64,000 nt of DNA, taken from the NCBI RefSeq assembly GCF_001660815.1, contig NZ_LYMI01000015.1, forward strand, positions 21,338-85,337, in the 5' to 3' direction. Below, in pieces: positions 1 through 10,415 of this stretch. This stretch comes from Xanthomonas nasturtii. GTDB lineage: Bacteria; Pseudomonadota; Gammaproteobacteria; Xanthomonadales; Xanthomonadaceae. Each line of letters begins with the position of its first letter. The first letter of the stretch is position 1. A program made the position numbers and the translations under genes. The notes under the pieces were generated by a model. It had not been told where the DNA came from. It was given only the letters and a program-made list of their open reading frames with translations, and made no database searches.

Positions 1-970
1 CCTTGAGTTCGTTGACGTTGCCGCTGACCTGGCCACGCAGCTGTTGCTGCAGGCCGCGTACCAACGAGTCGCCGGTCAATGCCGAGGCGGTACGGGTTTC
101 GGCGTTGTAGCTGCTGCTGTTCTTCAACAACGTGTTGGCGGTGTTGTAGGCCGCGGCGAAGGCAGTGAGGTTGCCCTTGAGGCCGCTGGTGTCGGCTGCC
201 ACGCCCAGGTTGAACTTGGTGCCTTCGGCAGCCTTGGTGAGGTTGAGCACCACGCCTGGCACGATGTCGGTGACGGTATTGGAGCTGGAAGTGCGCTCGA
301 AGCCGTCCACGCGCACCAGCGCGTCGGCCGCGGCCACGGTCTGGTTCAGCCCGCCGGTGACGCCAGGCCCGTAGGTGAGGCTGCTCAGGCTGGGGTCGCT
401 GGCACTGACGGTCAGCGCGCCCTTGGTGCCCGAATCCACTGCATTGAAGACCAGATGCTGGCCATCGTTGGCGGTAATCACGCTGGCGGTGACGCCCTTG
501 CCGCCGGCGGCCTTGTTGATGGCCGCAGCGATATCGGTGAGCTTGTCGGTGCCGCTGATGTCCACGGTGACGCTCTGGTCGCCGTAGCCGATGGTCAGCG
601 TGCCGCTGCCCACGGTGGCATCGGCAGTGAATGCGCCGGATGCCAGCTTCTGCGAGGTCGCCAGCGACACCACTTCCACCGAATAGTTGCCCGGCGCCGC
701 CGAGCTGGTGGTGGTGGCGGTGAAGCCGGCATCGGTCGGCACCGTGGCCTTGTAGGCGTTGGTGTCGGCGCTGCTGACCACCTTGTCCAGCGCAGACTTG
801 AGCGTGGTCATGCTGCTCTTGATCTGGCTGATTGCCGACAGCTGCGTCGTCGCAGCGGTGCCGGCCTTGTTGATGCGTGCCTGCTCGGGGTCTTTCTGCC
901 GGGACACCAGGGTGGACACCACGGTAGGGATGTCCAACCCGGAGGCGGAAGTGCTGATCACCGATGCCAT
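1..970 (-). CDS. fliD: flagellar filament cap protein FliD (partial, C-terminus outside window)
   Basis: This is the 5' part of the hook-associated protein 2/cap gene; about 323 codons are visible before the window edge. FliD sits at the filament tip and folds exported flagellin subunits into place. The N-terminus has the FliD_N character: it begins MASVISTSASGLDIPTVVSTL, then a heptad-rich helix, then a long Ser/Thr/Ala-rich central domain. The start ATG is preceded by GAGGAA at good spacing, and a sigma-28 promoter lies about 60 bases upstream. It lies downstream of fliC on the same strand, separated by the fliC terminator, so it is a separate late-class transcription unit. The C-terminal coiled coil needed for pentamerisation cannot be seen. 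Confidence 0.93.
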   Translation of the reverse strand, partial: MASVISTSASGLDIPTVVSTLVSRQKDPEQARINKAGTAATTQLSAISQIKSSMTTLKSALDKVVSSADTNAYKATVPTDAGFTATTTSSAAPGNYSVEVVSLATSQKLASGAFTADATVGSGTLTIGYGDQSVTVDISGTDKLTDIAAAINKAAGGKGVTASVITANDGQHLVFNAVDSGTKGALTVSASDPSLSSLTYGPGVTGGLNQTVAAADALVRVDGFERTSSSNTVTDIVPGVVLNLTKAAEGTKFNLGVAADTSGLKGNLTAFAAAYNTANTLLKNSSSYNAETRTASALTGDSLVRGLQQQLRGQVSGNVNELK

Positions 971-1026
971 GTTGCATTCCTCGTCTGGGCGTCCGAAACA
1001 GACGGACGCATGGGATTACGTGACGG

Positions 1027-1053
1027 GTATCGGCCGCATCCGGGAGGACTTTA
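1027..1053 (-). promoter_or_regulatory. sigma-28 (FliA) promoter of fliD
   Basis: Read on the minus strand, the site is TAAAGTCC, exactly 11 bases, then GCCGATAC. This closely matches the flagellar sigma-28 consensus TAAAGTTT-N11-GCCGATAA. It lies about 57 bases upstream of the fliD ATG, leaving a short leader. The identical spacing and near-identical elements before fliC, flgM and the chemoreceptor gene support it. Confidence 0.85.
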
Positions 1054-1165
1054 GCGGCAGCGATGGATCACGCTCACGGATGAAGTCATGCAAGTTCCGT
1101 ACCCGCACAGGGCCGGCGGCCGGCGTCAAAAACCCGCTTGGTCACTGTGCCAGGGCAGCGGCCAC

Positions 1166-1190
1166 AAAAAAGCCCCTCCGAAGAGGGGCT
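1166..1190 (-). terminator. rho-independent terminator of fliC
   Basis: An 8-bp perfect stem (AGCCCCTC/GAGGGGCT) with a 4-base loop is followed on the minus strand by six U residues. It starts about 48 bases past the fliC stop codon and separates fliC from fliD, so the highly expressed flagellin message ends before the cap gene. Confidence 0.85.
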
Positions 1191-1238
1191 TTGGACTGCG
1201 CGGAGCGCTGCCGCACTGCTGCGGCAGATGACTGCAAG

Positions 1239-2441
1239 TTACTGCAGCAGGCTCAGCACGTTCTGCGGAACCGACTTGGCCTGGGCCAGCATCGCGGTAC
1301 CGGCCTGCTGCAGGATCTGCGTGCGGGTCAGTTCGGCGGTTTCCTTGGCGTAGTCGGTGTCGGAAATGCGGCTACGCGAGGCCGACAGGTTTTCCGAGGT
1401 GGCGCTCAGGTTGGCGATGGTGGAGGTGAAGCGGTTCTGCACCGCACCCATGTCGGCGCGCGAGGAGTTGACTGCGGTCAGCGCCTTGTCGACGATTTCC
1501 AGGGCCTTCTGCGAACCGGCAAAGGTGGAGATGTCCAGGTTGGTCAGCGTGACTGCGGTGGAGCCGGAGGCTGCCGAAGCGGTCTGCAGGCCGGCGCCGA
1601 CCGTGACACCCGTAGCGCCGGTGGTGCTGCCCATGGTCAGCGAGGTGAAGTCCTGACCGGCCTTGAGCGATTCCAGCTTGAGGTTGCCGCCGGTGTCGAT
1701 CGAGGCATACATGCCGGTCTGGTCGAGCTTGTCGTTGATCGCTGCAGCGACCTTCTTGTTGATGGTCGCTGCATCGTCGCCGTTGGCAACCTTCACGTCG
1801 CCGATGGTCACCGTCTTGGCGCTGCCGCTGGCGTCGTTGAATGCAAGCGAGATACCGGTGATCGAACCCGATGCGGTCGCGGTGCCGGTTACGCCTGCGC
1901 CAGAGACAGCGGCAGCGAAGTTGGCCTTGCCCAACGCGTCCACGTTGGCATCGACGATGGTGTTGATGCCGATGGTCTGGCCGGCGTCGGCGCCGACCTG
2001 GAACAGCGCGCCGGAGAAGTCGCCGTTCAACAGCTTGGTGCCGTTGAAGTTGGTCTGGTTGGCAACGCGGTCGATTTCGGCGGTCAGCTGCTTGACTTCC
2101 GAGTTCAGCGCGTCACGGTCGGTCTGCGAGTTGGTGGCATTGGACGACTGCACCGACAGCTCGCGGATACGCTGCAGATTGTTGCCGATTTCCACCATCG
2201 CGCCTTCGGCGGTCTGGGCCAGCGAGATACCGTCGTTGGCGTTGCGCGAGGCGACGTCCAGGCCACGGATCTGGGTGGAGAAGCGTTCGCGAATCGCCAA
2301 GCCCGCGGCGTCGTCCTTGGCACTGTTGATGCGAGAACCGGAAGACAGACGCTGGATGCTCGTCGACATGCTGGCGCTGCTGGTGTTGAGGTTACGCTGA
2401 GCGTTCAGCGACATTACGTTGGTGTTGATTACCTGTGCCAT
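1239..2441 (-). CDS. fliC: flagellin FliC
   Basis: Flagellin of 400 residues, the filament subunit exported by the flagellar type III system. The conserved D0/D1 termini are clear: the protein starts MAQVINTNVMSLNAQ, has an N-terminal region containing SGSRINSAKDDAAGLAI, and ends in a conserved helix with a terminal SLLQ. The middle (roughly residues 180-300) is the variable, Gly/Ala/Thr-rich D2/D3 part. A longer reading frame extends 23 codons upstream, but this ATG is chosen because TTAGGAGAA sits just before it and the flagellin N-terminus aligns here. It is preceded by a sigma-28 promoter and followed by a strong terminator, so it is monocistronic. No glycosylation or second flagellin gene lies next to it. 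Confidence 0.98.
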   Translation of the reverse strand: MAQVINTNVMSLNAQRNLNTSSASMSTSIQRLSSGSRINSAKDDAAGLAIRERFSTQIRGLDVASRNANDGISLAQTAEGAMVEIGNNLQRIRELSVQSSNATNSQTDRDALNSEVKQLTAEIDRVANQTNFNGTKLLNGDFSGALFQVGADAGQTIGINTIVDANVDALGKANFAAAVSGAGVTGTATASGSITGISLAFNDASGSAKTVTIGDVKVANGDDAATINKKVAAAINDKLDQTGMYASIDTGGNLKLESLKAGQDFTSLTMGSTTGATGVTVGAGLQTASAASGSTAVTLTNLDISTFAGSQKALEIVDKALTAVNSSRADMGAVQNRFTSTIANLSATSENLSASRSRISDTDYAKETAELTRTQILQQAGTAMLAQAKSVPQNVLSLLQ

Positions 2442-2536
2442 TTTGATTTCTCCTAAGCGATTTTTCCGGCAAGGGGGACTTGCCCGGAGCCTCCGCAGGG
2501 GGGCCATCAAGTTGGCCGTTGCCGCTGCTGAGATGA

Positions 2537-2563
2537 ATAACGGCGATGTATCGGGAACCTTTA
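2537..2563 (-). promoter_or_regulatory. sigma-28 (FliA) promoter of fliC
   Basis: Minus-strand TAAAGGTT, 11 bases, GCCGTTAT. It predicts a leader of about 90 bases before the fliC start. The leader contains a GGCAAG/CTTGCC hairpin at 2468-2484 and then the Shine-Dalgarno sequence. Spacing is identical to the fliD, flgM and chemoreceptor sites. Confidence 0.88.
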
Positions 2564-2759
2564 GCGGAATTCAGTATTTTTTTACTGTTTTTCTGCGTCA
2601 GGACGAACTACGTAAGCGTTGCGTATCAAGGGGTTTGGTTTATTCGGCAGCACCCCGCCAATCTTTAGCGCTGGTATAACTCTTCGAAAAATAAACTCCG
2701 TCCGCCTGCGCAAGTGCCCACGCGCAGGAGCGAAGAAAACCCAGGTTTTCTGCGGCAAA
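2564..2759. other. flgL-fliC intergenic remainder, possible weak flgL terminator
   Basis: Between the fliC promoter and the flgL stop there is no coding sequence I can support. A perfect 7-bp inverted repeat (CCTGCGC at 2705-2711 with GCGCAGG at 2722-2728) is followed on the minus strand, after a few bases, by a T-rich run (2686-2694). This could be a weak terminator for the flgK-flgL message, but the spacer between stem and T-run makes it uncertain. Confidence 0.35.
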
Positions 2760-3965
2760 TCAGCGGATCAGGTTGAACAACGACGACGACTGCATCTGCT
2801 GAAAAATGGTCTGAGCGGCCTGCAACGAGGCCTTCTCGAGTTGGTACTGCCCGATCGCCGAGGCGTAATCCAGGTCGCGGATCGACGACAGGGTGGTCTT
2901 GAGCGTGACTTCGTTGGATTCGAGCAAGGCGTTGGCATTGTCGATCGCCGACAACTGCGCGCCACCGGAGGCGCGCGCATCGATCATCTTCGAGGACGCC
3001 TGCGCGATGTCGCGCATCGACGACTGCAAGGTGTTGATCATCGACGCCTTCTGCGGCGGGGTCAGCGTGTCCGAGTTCAGCGCGCCGACCAGATCGTCGA
3101 TGGTGGAGAACACGTCCTTGGTGGTGGAAGCGCCAATCTGGAAACTGTCGCCTACCGCCGGTGCGCCGCTGATGCGCATGCGCACGCCGGCCGCGTTGAT
3201 GTCTTCGCCGTCTTTATAGGTGCCGGTGCCGACCACCGCATTGGTGCTGTCGCGCACTTCATAGGTGTTGGCAGCGGTGAACTGCACGCTGTAGCTGCTG
3301 CCATTCCAGCTGCCGGTGCTGGCATCGCGGCTGAAATCCAGCAGCAGCCCGGTCCCGGTGTTGGCGGCGTTGGCGTGCGCGTCCACGGTGCCGTCGCCGG
3401 TGCGGATGCGCATGAAGATTTCGCTGCCGGGCAGGGTGTCGCTGACAAAGGTGTCCGGCGCCACTTCTACCTGTTTCTGGGTCTGGTCGCCGTTGTAGGT
3501 GACGTTGCCACTGCTTTTGATGAACGGTGCGCTGCCATCGGCAGTGCCGCCGAACAGATAGCGCCCGGTGCCGTCGGTGCTGTTGGCCAGGCTGACCATG
3601 CTGTCGCGCAACGCGGTCAGCTCCGAGGCGATCGCCTTGCGGTCGTCGGGGCTGAGCGAGGAATTGTTGGCCTGCACCGTCAACTCGGTGACGCGCGCCA
3701 TTTTGTCGCCGGCCTGCGAGAGTGCGTTTTCCTGCAGGCCCAGGCGGTTCTGCACATTGTTGGCGTTTTCGCCAAAGCGCGTGATCGCGGCCAGCGCGCG
3801 ATCCAGGCCCACCGCGGTGCCGGCGGCAACCGGGTCGTCCTTGGCGGTGACCAGGCGCTGGCCGCTGGACAGCTGCGATTCGAGCTGGTTCAGCCGCGCC
3901 TGCTTGGCCCCCATCGAGGCGACCGACTGGCTGTACATCATGCTGGTGGAGATACGGTCGGTCAT
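2760..3965 (-). CDS. flgL: flagellar hook-filament junction protein FlgL (HAP3)
   Basis: FlgL, 401 residues, forms the second ring of the hook-filament junction below the filament. The flagellin-like N-terminus (MTDRISTSMMYSQSVASM, then SGQRLVTAKDDPVAAGTAV) and C-terminal helix ending SSLFNLIR place it in the HAP3 family; it is somewhat longer than the 317-residue E. coli protein because of an enlarged central domain. Its ATG overlaps the flgK TGA by one base, so the two are translationally coupled. It is the last gene of the flgK-flgL pair before fliC. Confidence 0.96.
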   Translation of the reverse strand: MTDRISTSMMYSQSVASMGAKQARLNQLESQLSSGQRLVTAKDDPVAAGTAVGLDRALAAITRFGENANNVQNRLGLQENALSQAGDKMARVTELTVQANNSSLSPDDRKAIASELTALRDSMVSLANSTDGTGRYLFGGTADGSAPFIKSSGNVTYNGDQTQKQVEVAPDTFVSDTLPGSEIFMRIRTGDGTVDAHANAANTGTGLLLDFSRDASTGSWNGSSYSVQFTAANTYEVRDSTNAVVGTGTYKDGEDINAAGVRMRISGAPAVGDSFQIGASTTKDVFSTIDDLVGALNSDTLTPPQKASMINTLQSSMRDIAQASSKMIDARASGGAQLSAIDNANALLESNEVTLKTTLSSIRDLDYASAIGQYQLEKASLQAAQTIFQQMQSSSLFNLIR

Positions 3966-5839
3966 CAGCGTACGGCGCCCAGGATGGCTTGGAAGATGGT
4001 GTCGGCGGTGGAAATCATCTGTGCGGCGGCCTGGTAGGCCTGCTGCAGCTTCAGCATGTTGGCGGCTTCCTCATCGAGGTTGACGCCGGAAATCGAATCG
4101 CGGCTGGCTTGCGCCTGGTCGTTGATGACCTTCTGCGCATCGGCCGAATAATTGGCCGCGCGCGCAGCCGAACCGACGGACGTGGTCAGGCCCGACAGCG
4201 CGCCGTTGAGCGTGACCGTGCCGCCGCTGAGTGCCTTGGCATCGTCGATCTTGGCCAGCAATTTGGCATTGCCGTTGTCGCTGGAGCCGGCGCCGGTCGG
4301 GCCGACGCCGAAGGTGTCGCCGGCCTTGGGGGCGCCATCCAGCGCGAAGCTCCAGCCGTTGGCGCTGATGGTCTGGCCGGCGGTGTAGGCGAACGGGCCG
4401 GTGCCATCGATGGTGTATTGGTTGGCGTCGATGAATTCCACCGACGCCGGCGCCAGCAGCCCCGGGTTCTGCGCGTTGGTGACCTTGACGTCGCTGATCT
4501 TGCCGGTGCCCAGGTTGGCCACCGTGGCGGTGGCCTTGACCGGGGTGGCCGCGGCAATGCGCGAGGGGTCGGTGATGGCCACCGACAGGGTGCCGGCCAG
4601 GCCAGCGGTAGGCTGCAGCAGGAACTTGTCGCCGTTGGCCGGCGTGCCGCCCACCACCATGCTCACGCCATTGAGCACCAGCGGGTTGGCCGGGGTGCCG
4701 GTGCCGGTCATCGGCACCGCAGAGCCGGTGCTGGCGTTGGTGGCCTTCCAGTTGGTGCCATCGAAACTGAGTGTGACGTTCTGGCCGTCCACCGCGCTCA
4801 TGTTGCTGAAACTGGCGCTCAGCGAGGCGCTACCGGTGTTGTTCGGGTTGGCAGCGGTGGTCGGCGAACCGATGTTGAAGAAGTTGCCGCCCATCGCGCC
4901 ATACAGGTCCATACCCTGGCTGTGGCCGGCATTGAAGGTGCTGGCCATGCCTACCGCCAGACGGCCGAGTTCGGCCTGGGTCGGTTCGAGCACGCTGCTG
5001 CGGAATTCCAGCAGGCCGCCGATCTGCCCGCCCAACGAATTGGCGCTCAGGCTGACATTCTGGCCCTGGGTCTGCATCGCCACCTGCAGCTTGGTGGGCT
5101 GGTACGGGTCGGCGACGGTGGTGAGCCTGGAGGAGGTGGTGCCCACCACCAGCGCCTGGCCGCCGGCGGTGAAGACGTTCATGAAGCCGCCGTCCTGGAT
5201 CACCGCAGTGCCGCCGGTGTAACCCACCAGTTTGGTCACCAGCGCATCGCGTTGATCGAGCATGTCCGGCGCTGCGTTTTGCGCACTGTTGCCGATAGTG
5301 CCGTTGAGCTTGGCGATCTGCTGCGTCAAGCGATTGACTTCGTCCACGGACGAGGTCAGTCCGCTGTTGACCTCATTGCTCAGGCTGTCCATCTGCCCGT
5401 TGAGCTGCTTGAAGCGCGTCGCCAGCGAGTTGCCGCTGTCGAGCATGCTCTGGCGCTCGGCGGTGGAGGAGGCATTGGACGAGACCGCGCTGGTGGAGTC
5501 GAAGAAGTTCGACCACAGCCCGGCCACGTTGGTGGCGGTATTGGAATACAGCGCGTCCACGCGGTTGGACAGCGAGGACAGCTGCTGCAGGCGTGAGAGT
5601 TCGCCGCCGCTGTCGAGCAGGCGCGAAATGGCCAACTGGTCGGCCACGCGGCCCACGTCGGTGATCTTGGCGCCATTGCCCACGAACGCGTAGCCCATGT
5701 CGGTGGGCGTGCGCGTTGCAAATTCCACACGTTGGCGGCTATAGCCTTCGGTATTGATGTTGGCGACGTTATGGCTAACGGTCGACAACGCCCGTTGGAA
5801 GGCGATGAGCGCGCTGGTCCCGGTGGACATGATGGACAT
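3965..5839 (-). CDS. flgK: flagellar hook-associated protein FlgK (HAP1)
   Basis: FlgK, 624 residues, is the first junction protein on the hook tip. The N-terminal flagellar rod/hook motif (ALIAFQRALSTVSHNVANIN) and the C-terminal helix with NLDEEAANMLKLQQAYQAAAQ are the signatures of axial proteins and FlgK. The first ATG (MSIMSTG...) is chosen because GAGGT precedes it at about 8 bases; an internal ATG three codons later is possible. It is 11 bases downstream of flgJ. The central region carries FlgK-specific insert domains and is longer than in E. coli (547 residues). Confidence 0.96.
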   Translation of the reverse strand: MSIMSTGTSALIAFQRALSTVSHNVANINTEGYSRQRVEFATRTPTDMGYAFVGNGAKITDVGRVADQLAISRLLDSGGELSRLQQLSSLSNRVDALYSNTATNVAGLWSNFFDSTSAVSSNASSTAERQSMLDSGNSLATRFKQLNGQMDSLSNEVNSGLTSSVDEVNRLTQQIAKLNGTIGNSAQNAAPDMLDQRDALVTKLVGYTGGTAVIQDGGFMNVFTAGGQALVVGTTSSRLTTVADPYQPTKLQVAMQTQGQNVSLSANSLGGQIGGLLEFRSSVLEPTQAELGRLAVGMASTFNAGHSQGMDLYGAMGGNFFNIGSPTTAANPNNTGSASLSASFSNMSAVDGQNVTLSFDGTNWKATNASTGSAVPMTGTGTPANPLVLNGVSMVVGGTPANGDKFLLQPTAGLAGTLSVAITDPSRIAAATPVKATATVANLGTGKISDVKVTNAQNPGLLAPASVEFIDANQYTIDGTGPFAYTAGQTISANGWSFALDGAPKAGDTFGVGPTGAGSSDNGNAKLLAKIDDAKALSGGTVTLNGALSGLTTSVGSAARAANYSADAQKVINDQAQASRDSISGVNLDEEAANMLKLQQAYQAAAQMISTADTIFQAILGAVR

Positions 5840-5850
5840 GGGCGTTTACC

Positions 5851-7029
5851 TCAACGACGGATGGTGCCAAGCCCGGCAGGCTCGGCGGTACTGGCGTAAC
5901 GGTTGGACAGATCTGCCGCTGCGTTGCCGATGGCGGCGACCGCACGGTCGATGGTCGGGCCGTTGGCGATTGCGGCGATCTTGGCGGCGTAGCCTGGATC
6001 GGTGGCGTACCCGGCCTGTTGCAAGCCGCGTGCAAAACCGCGGATATCGGTGCCGGCCTGCAGTGCGCCCTGGTAGCGGCTGTTGTTTTTCAACAGGCGC
6101 ACATAGTCGGCAAAGCTTTCCTCGGCCGAGCCGTAGGCGCGGAAATCCGCGGTTTCGGTGGTCTTGACGCCGTTGACGTATTCGTGGGTGCCGGTGGTGA
6201 CCTTTGCGCCGTTCCAGCCGGTGGCCTTGATGCCGAACAGGTTGTTGGAATCGCCGCCATTGCCGATGCCGCGCCGGCCCCAGCCGGTTTCCAGTGCGGC
6301 CTGCGCCACCAGCGCGCGCGGGTCCACACCCAGTTCGCGTGCGGCTTTTTGCGCATGCGTCCAGATCTTGGCGACGAAGCCTTCCGGGGTGCGTTCGCCC
6401 AGGCTGGCCGCGGCGCTGCTGGCGGCGCTGGCATTGACGGCGGCATTGGCGTCGGCCGCGTCGCTGGCGGCTACATCGGCCCAGCGGTCGTTGGCCGACG
6501 GCCAGCTCAGTGCGGCCGCATCGTCACCGCCGGATTCGCCAGCACCGGTGCGCCCGGCAATCAGGTCCAGCACCTGGCTCATGCCGACGCCGCCCAGCGC
6601 ACCTGCGCCGAGCTTGGCCGCCGCGCCCAGGGTTGCGCCGATGCCGCTGGCCGCGCCATCGCGGGCGGGCAGCGGCAACGAGGCATCGCGCTTGCCGGCA
6701 ACCAGCGAATAGGCCTTGGCCGCATCGGCGGTGCTCAGCGAGGTGTTCAAGGCCGGGCCGCCGGTGTCGCCGCTCAGCTGCTTGGAGATCATCGCCGACA
6801 GGCCCAGGCCCTTGCCCTCGGTCAACGCCTTGGCCATCTGCTGGTCGTACATTTCGCGGAACATCTGGTTTTCGCCCGGAAACATCGGGTCGCCGGAGCT
6901 GGCGTCGCGCATGCTCTTGACCAGCATCTGCGCGAACTGGCCTTCGAGCTGACGGGAGACCTTGTCGATCTTTGCCGGATCGGCCTTGGTGCTCGGATTG
7001 AGCTCAATGGGCGAGGCTGCGATACGCAT
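5851..7029 (-). CDS. flgJ: flagellar rod assembly protein/peptidoglycan hydrolase FlgJ
   Basis: FlgJ, 392 residues, caps the growing rod and cuts the cell wall so that the rod can cross the periplasm. Residues about 20-90 form the rod-binding domain (QLEGQFAQMLVKSMRDA, FREMYDQQMAKAL). Residues about 215-370 form a GH73-type glucosaminidase domain with AALETGWG; Glu247 is the likely catalytic acid. An Ala/Gly-rich linker of about 120 residues between the domains makes it longer than the 313-residue E. coli protein. It follows flgI with a one-base gap. No signal peptide, as expected for export through the flagellar apparatus. Confidence 0.95.
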   Translation of the reverse strand: MRIAASPIELNPSTKADPAKIDKVSRQLEGQFAQMLVKSMRDASSGDPMFPGENQMFREMYDQQMAKALTEGKGLGLSAMISKQLSGDTGGPALNTSLSTADAAKAYSLVAGKRDASLPLPARDGAASGIGATLGAAAKLGAGALGGVGMSQVLDLIAGRTGAGESGGDDAAALSWPSANDRWADVAASDAADANAAVNASAASSAAASLGERTPEGFVAKIWTHAQKAARELGVDPRALVAQAALETGWGRRGIGNGGDSNNLFGIKATGWNGAKVTTGTHEYVNGVKTTETADFRAYGSAEESFADYVRLLKNNSRYQGALQAGTDIRGFARGLQQAGYATDPGYAAKIAAIANGPTIDRAVAAIGNAAADLSNRYASTAEPAGLGTIRR

Positions 7030-7030
7030 G

Positions 7031-8852
<1,822 letters not shown>

Positions 8853-8890
8853 GGCGTGAGTTCCTGAGAAGGCGGCGAGCGGCGAGCCGA

Positions 8891-9676
8891 TCAGACGTTG
8901 TTGTTCAAGTAACCGAGCATCGAGTCGGTGGTGGAGATGGCCTTGGCATTCATTTCGTAGGCGCGCTGGGTCTCGATCATGCTCACCAGTTCTTCCACCG
9001 TATTGACGTTGCTGCCTTCCAGCGCGCCCTGCACGGTGGTGCCCAGGCCATTGAGGCCGGGGGTGCCGTTCTGGGCGGGGCCGGAGGCGGTGGTTTCGAC
9101 GAACAGGTTCTCGCCCTTGGACTGCAGGCCCGAGGGGTTGATGAAGTCGGTCAGCGTCAGCGCGCCGATTTCCTGCGCGGCGGCCTGGCCGGCCAGGGTG
9201 ACGCTGATGGTGCCGTCGTTGCCGATGGTCAGCGACTGCGCGCCTTCCGGCACCTGGATGCCGGGCTGCAGCGGGTAGCCGCTGTTGGTGACCAGCTCGC
9301 CCTGCGCATTGATCTGGAAGGTACCGTCGCGGGTGTAGGCGGAGGTGCCGTCGGGCATCTGCACTTCGAAGAAGCCGCGTCCGTTGACCATCACGTCGAG
9401 CGCGCGGCCGGTCTGCTGCTGGCTGCCCTGGTCGAAGCCCTTGAAGGTGGACACCACGCGCACACCGGTACCCAGTTGCAGGCCCGTGGGCAGCTGCGTC
9501 TGCGCGGAGGTCGAGCCGCCCGGCGCACGCACCTGTTGATACAGCAGGTCTTCGAACGCGGCACGGTCGCGCTTGAAGCCGGTGGTATTGGTATTGGCCA
9601 GGTTGTTGGAAATGACCGACATGCGCGTCTGCTGCGCATCCAGTCCGGTTTTGGCGACCCACAAAGCCTGATTCAT
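8891..9676 (-). CDS. flgG: flagellar distal rod protein FlgG
   Basis: FlgG, 261 residues, builds the distal rod. It starts MNQALWVAKTGLDAQQTRMSV with SNNLANTNTTGFKRDRAAFEDL, the rod signature, and contains the FlgG-specific stretch around residues 45-65 (YQQVRAPGG). It ends in MLGYLNNNV. An upstream in-frame ATG would add 23 residues but lacks family similarity; the chosen ATG has GAGGAAT before it. A sigma-54 promoter lies about 53 bases upstream, so flgG heads its own flgG-H-I-J-K-L unit even though it is co-directional with flgBCDEF. Confidence 0.97.
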   Translation of the reverse strand: MNQALWVAKTGLDAQQTRMSVISNNLANTNTTGFKRDRAAFEDLLYQQVRAPGGSTSAQTQLPTGLQLGTGVRVVSTFKGFDQGSQQQTGRALDVMVNGRGFFEVQMPDGTSAYTRDGTFQINAQGELVTNSGYPLQPGIQVPEGAQSLTIGNDGTISVTLAGQAAAQEIGALTLTDFINPSGLQSKGENLFVETTASGPAQNGTPGLNGLGTTVQGALEGSNVNTVEELVSMIETQRAYEMNAKAISTTDSMLGYLNNNV

Positions 9677-9728
9677 GACCCGATTCCTCGTTAGACCCGG
9701 GGATGTGTTCCGGGCACGGGTGGGTATA

Positions 9729-9744
9729 TGCACGTGGCGTGCCA
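9729..9744 (-). promoter_or_regulatory. sigma-54 (RpoN) promoter of flgG operon
   Basis: Minus-strand TGGCACG-N4-GTGCA, with GG and GC separated by exactly 10 bases, as required for sigma-54 (consensus TGGCACG-N4-TTGCA). It lies about 50 bases upstream of flgG and directly below the repeat-filled flgF-flgG gap. Confidence 0.78.
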
Positions 9745-10061
9745 AAGCGGTGTCGGATTTCTGCCGGGTGTGCGTAAGATCACGGGTGGCGATGCCGGCT
9801 GCCGGCTCGTCCAGGTGCCTGGGGACACCATCACAGCGGGTCTGGGTTGGACCGCCTCGGCAGTTTGCAAGCGGCAGTCAAGCGGTGGCAGCGGCGGAAG
9901 CTGGCGGCAGAGCGGTACATCGTTGGTCGGTCAGGGCGGTCCCGCACTTGGCTGGCGCTCGCCTGACGGCAAGTGCAGTTGGTTTTGCCGGTCGCGAGTT
10001 GCTTGTCTGGAGCTCAGGGCTAAAAGCCGGGTCGGTCGAGGGCGCGATGCCCTCACCGCTC

Positions 10062-10127
10062 GCGGGACACGCCGCAAGTACGTCCATGTAGGCTCCGTGG
10101 CGGCATCCATGCCGCCAGGGGTCCCGC
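10062..10127. repeat. dispersed hairpin repeat, family A copy 1 (inverted)
   Basis: Outer arms GCGGGAC/GTCCCGC enclose an inner perfect palindrome TGGCGGCAT-CC-ATGCCGCCA (10098-10117). The segment after the left arm is the reverse complement of the segment before the right arm of copy 2, so copies 1 and 2 face each other. Confidence 0.75.
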
Positions 10128-10205
10128 AATCGGCGAGGACACCGCACCAGAAAGATTGCTGGTCGCTTTGTTAAAAGCCATGCACACCGACCATCTCGAC
10201 TGGCC

Positions 10206-10305
10206 CTTGCCCGCCCACCGTCGCGGGACCTTACGCGGCATGGATGCCGCGTAAGAGCCTACATGGACGTACTTGCGGCGTGTCCCGCGATGGTGGGCGG
10301 GCAAG
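10206..10305. repeat. dispersed hairpin repeat, family A copy 2
   Basis: A 100-base imperfect palindrome. Outer arms of 23 bases (CTTGCCCGCCCACCG... pairing with ...GGTGGGCGGGCAAG) have one mismatch. Inside is the perfect palindrome TTACGCGGCAT-GG-ATGCCGCGTAA (10231-10254). A closely similar element is at 25895-25995. Confidence 0.8.
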
Positions 10306-10365
10306 AGGACCCTGCAGCAAACCCGCAGAAGTGAGCGACTTTTAGTCGTTCACAAGACAAGACAG

Positions 10366-10415
10366 GGACGTACTTGCGGCATGTCCTGAAATGGTGGCCG
10401 GGCAAGGGCCCTGCA
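10366..10415. repeat. dispersed repeat, family A copy 3 (right half only)
   Basis: This repeats the right half of copy 2 in the same orientation (GACGTACTTGCGGC, then a diverged GTCC...GGGCAAG and GGGCCCTGCAGC). The left half is missing, which suggests a decayed or partly duplicated element just downstream of the flgF stop. Confidence 0.6.

Noticed and set aside
759..2456. 565-codon open frame on the plus strand over fliC/fliD
   Set aside because: It is antisense to clear flagellin and cap genes in high-GC DNA, which leaves long open frames by chance; no family resemblance and no ribosome binding site.
3989..5596. 535-codon plus-strand frame over flgK
   Set aside because: Shadow of flgK; composition is Gly/Arg/His-rich with no domain, typical of a GC-rich antisense frame.
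8853..9662. Upstream extension of the flgH frame through flgG
   Set aside because: FlgH needs its lipoprotein signal at the N-terminus; the extension reads flgG in the wrong frame.
9675..10174. Small plus-strand genes in the flgF-flgG gap
   Set aside because: Frames overlap the repeats and promoter, have no ribosome binding site and no recognisable protein features.
10366..10415. CRISPR array in the flgF-flgG gap
   Set aside because: Repeats are few, long, inverted relative to each other and lack regular spacers; no cas genes nearby.
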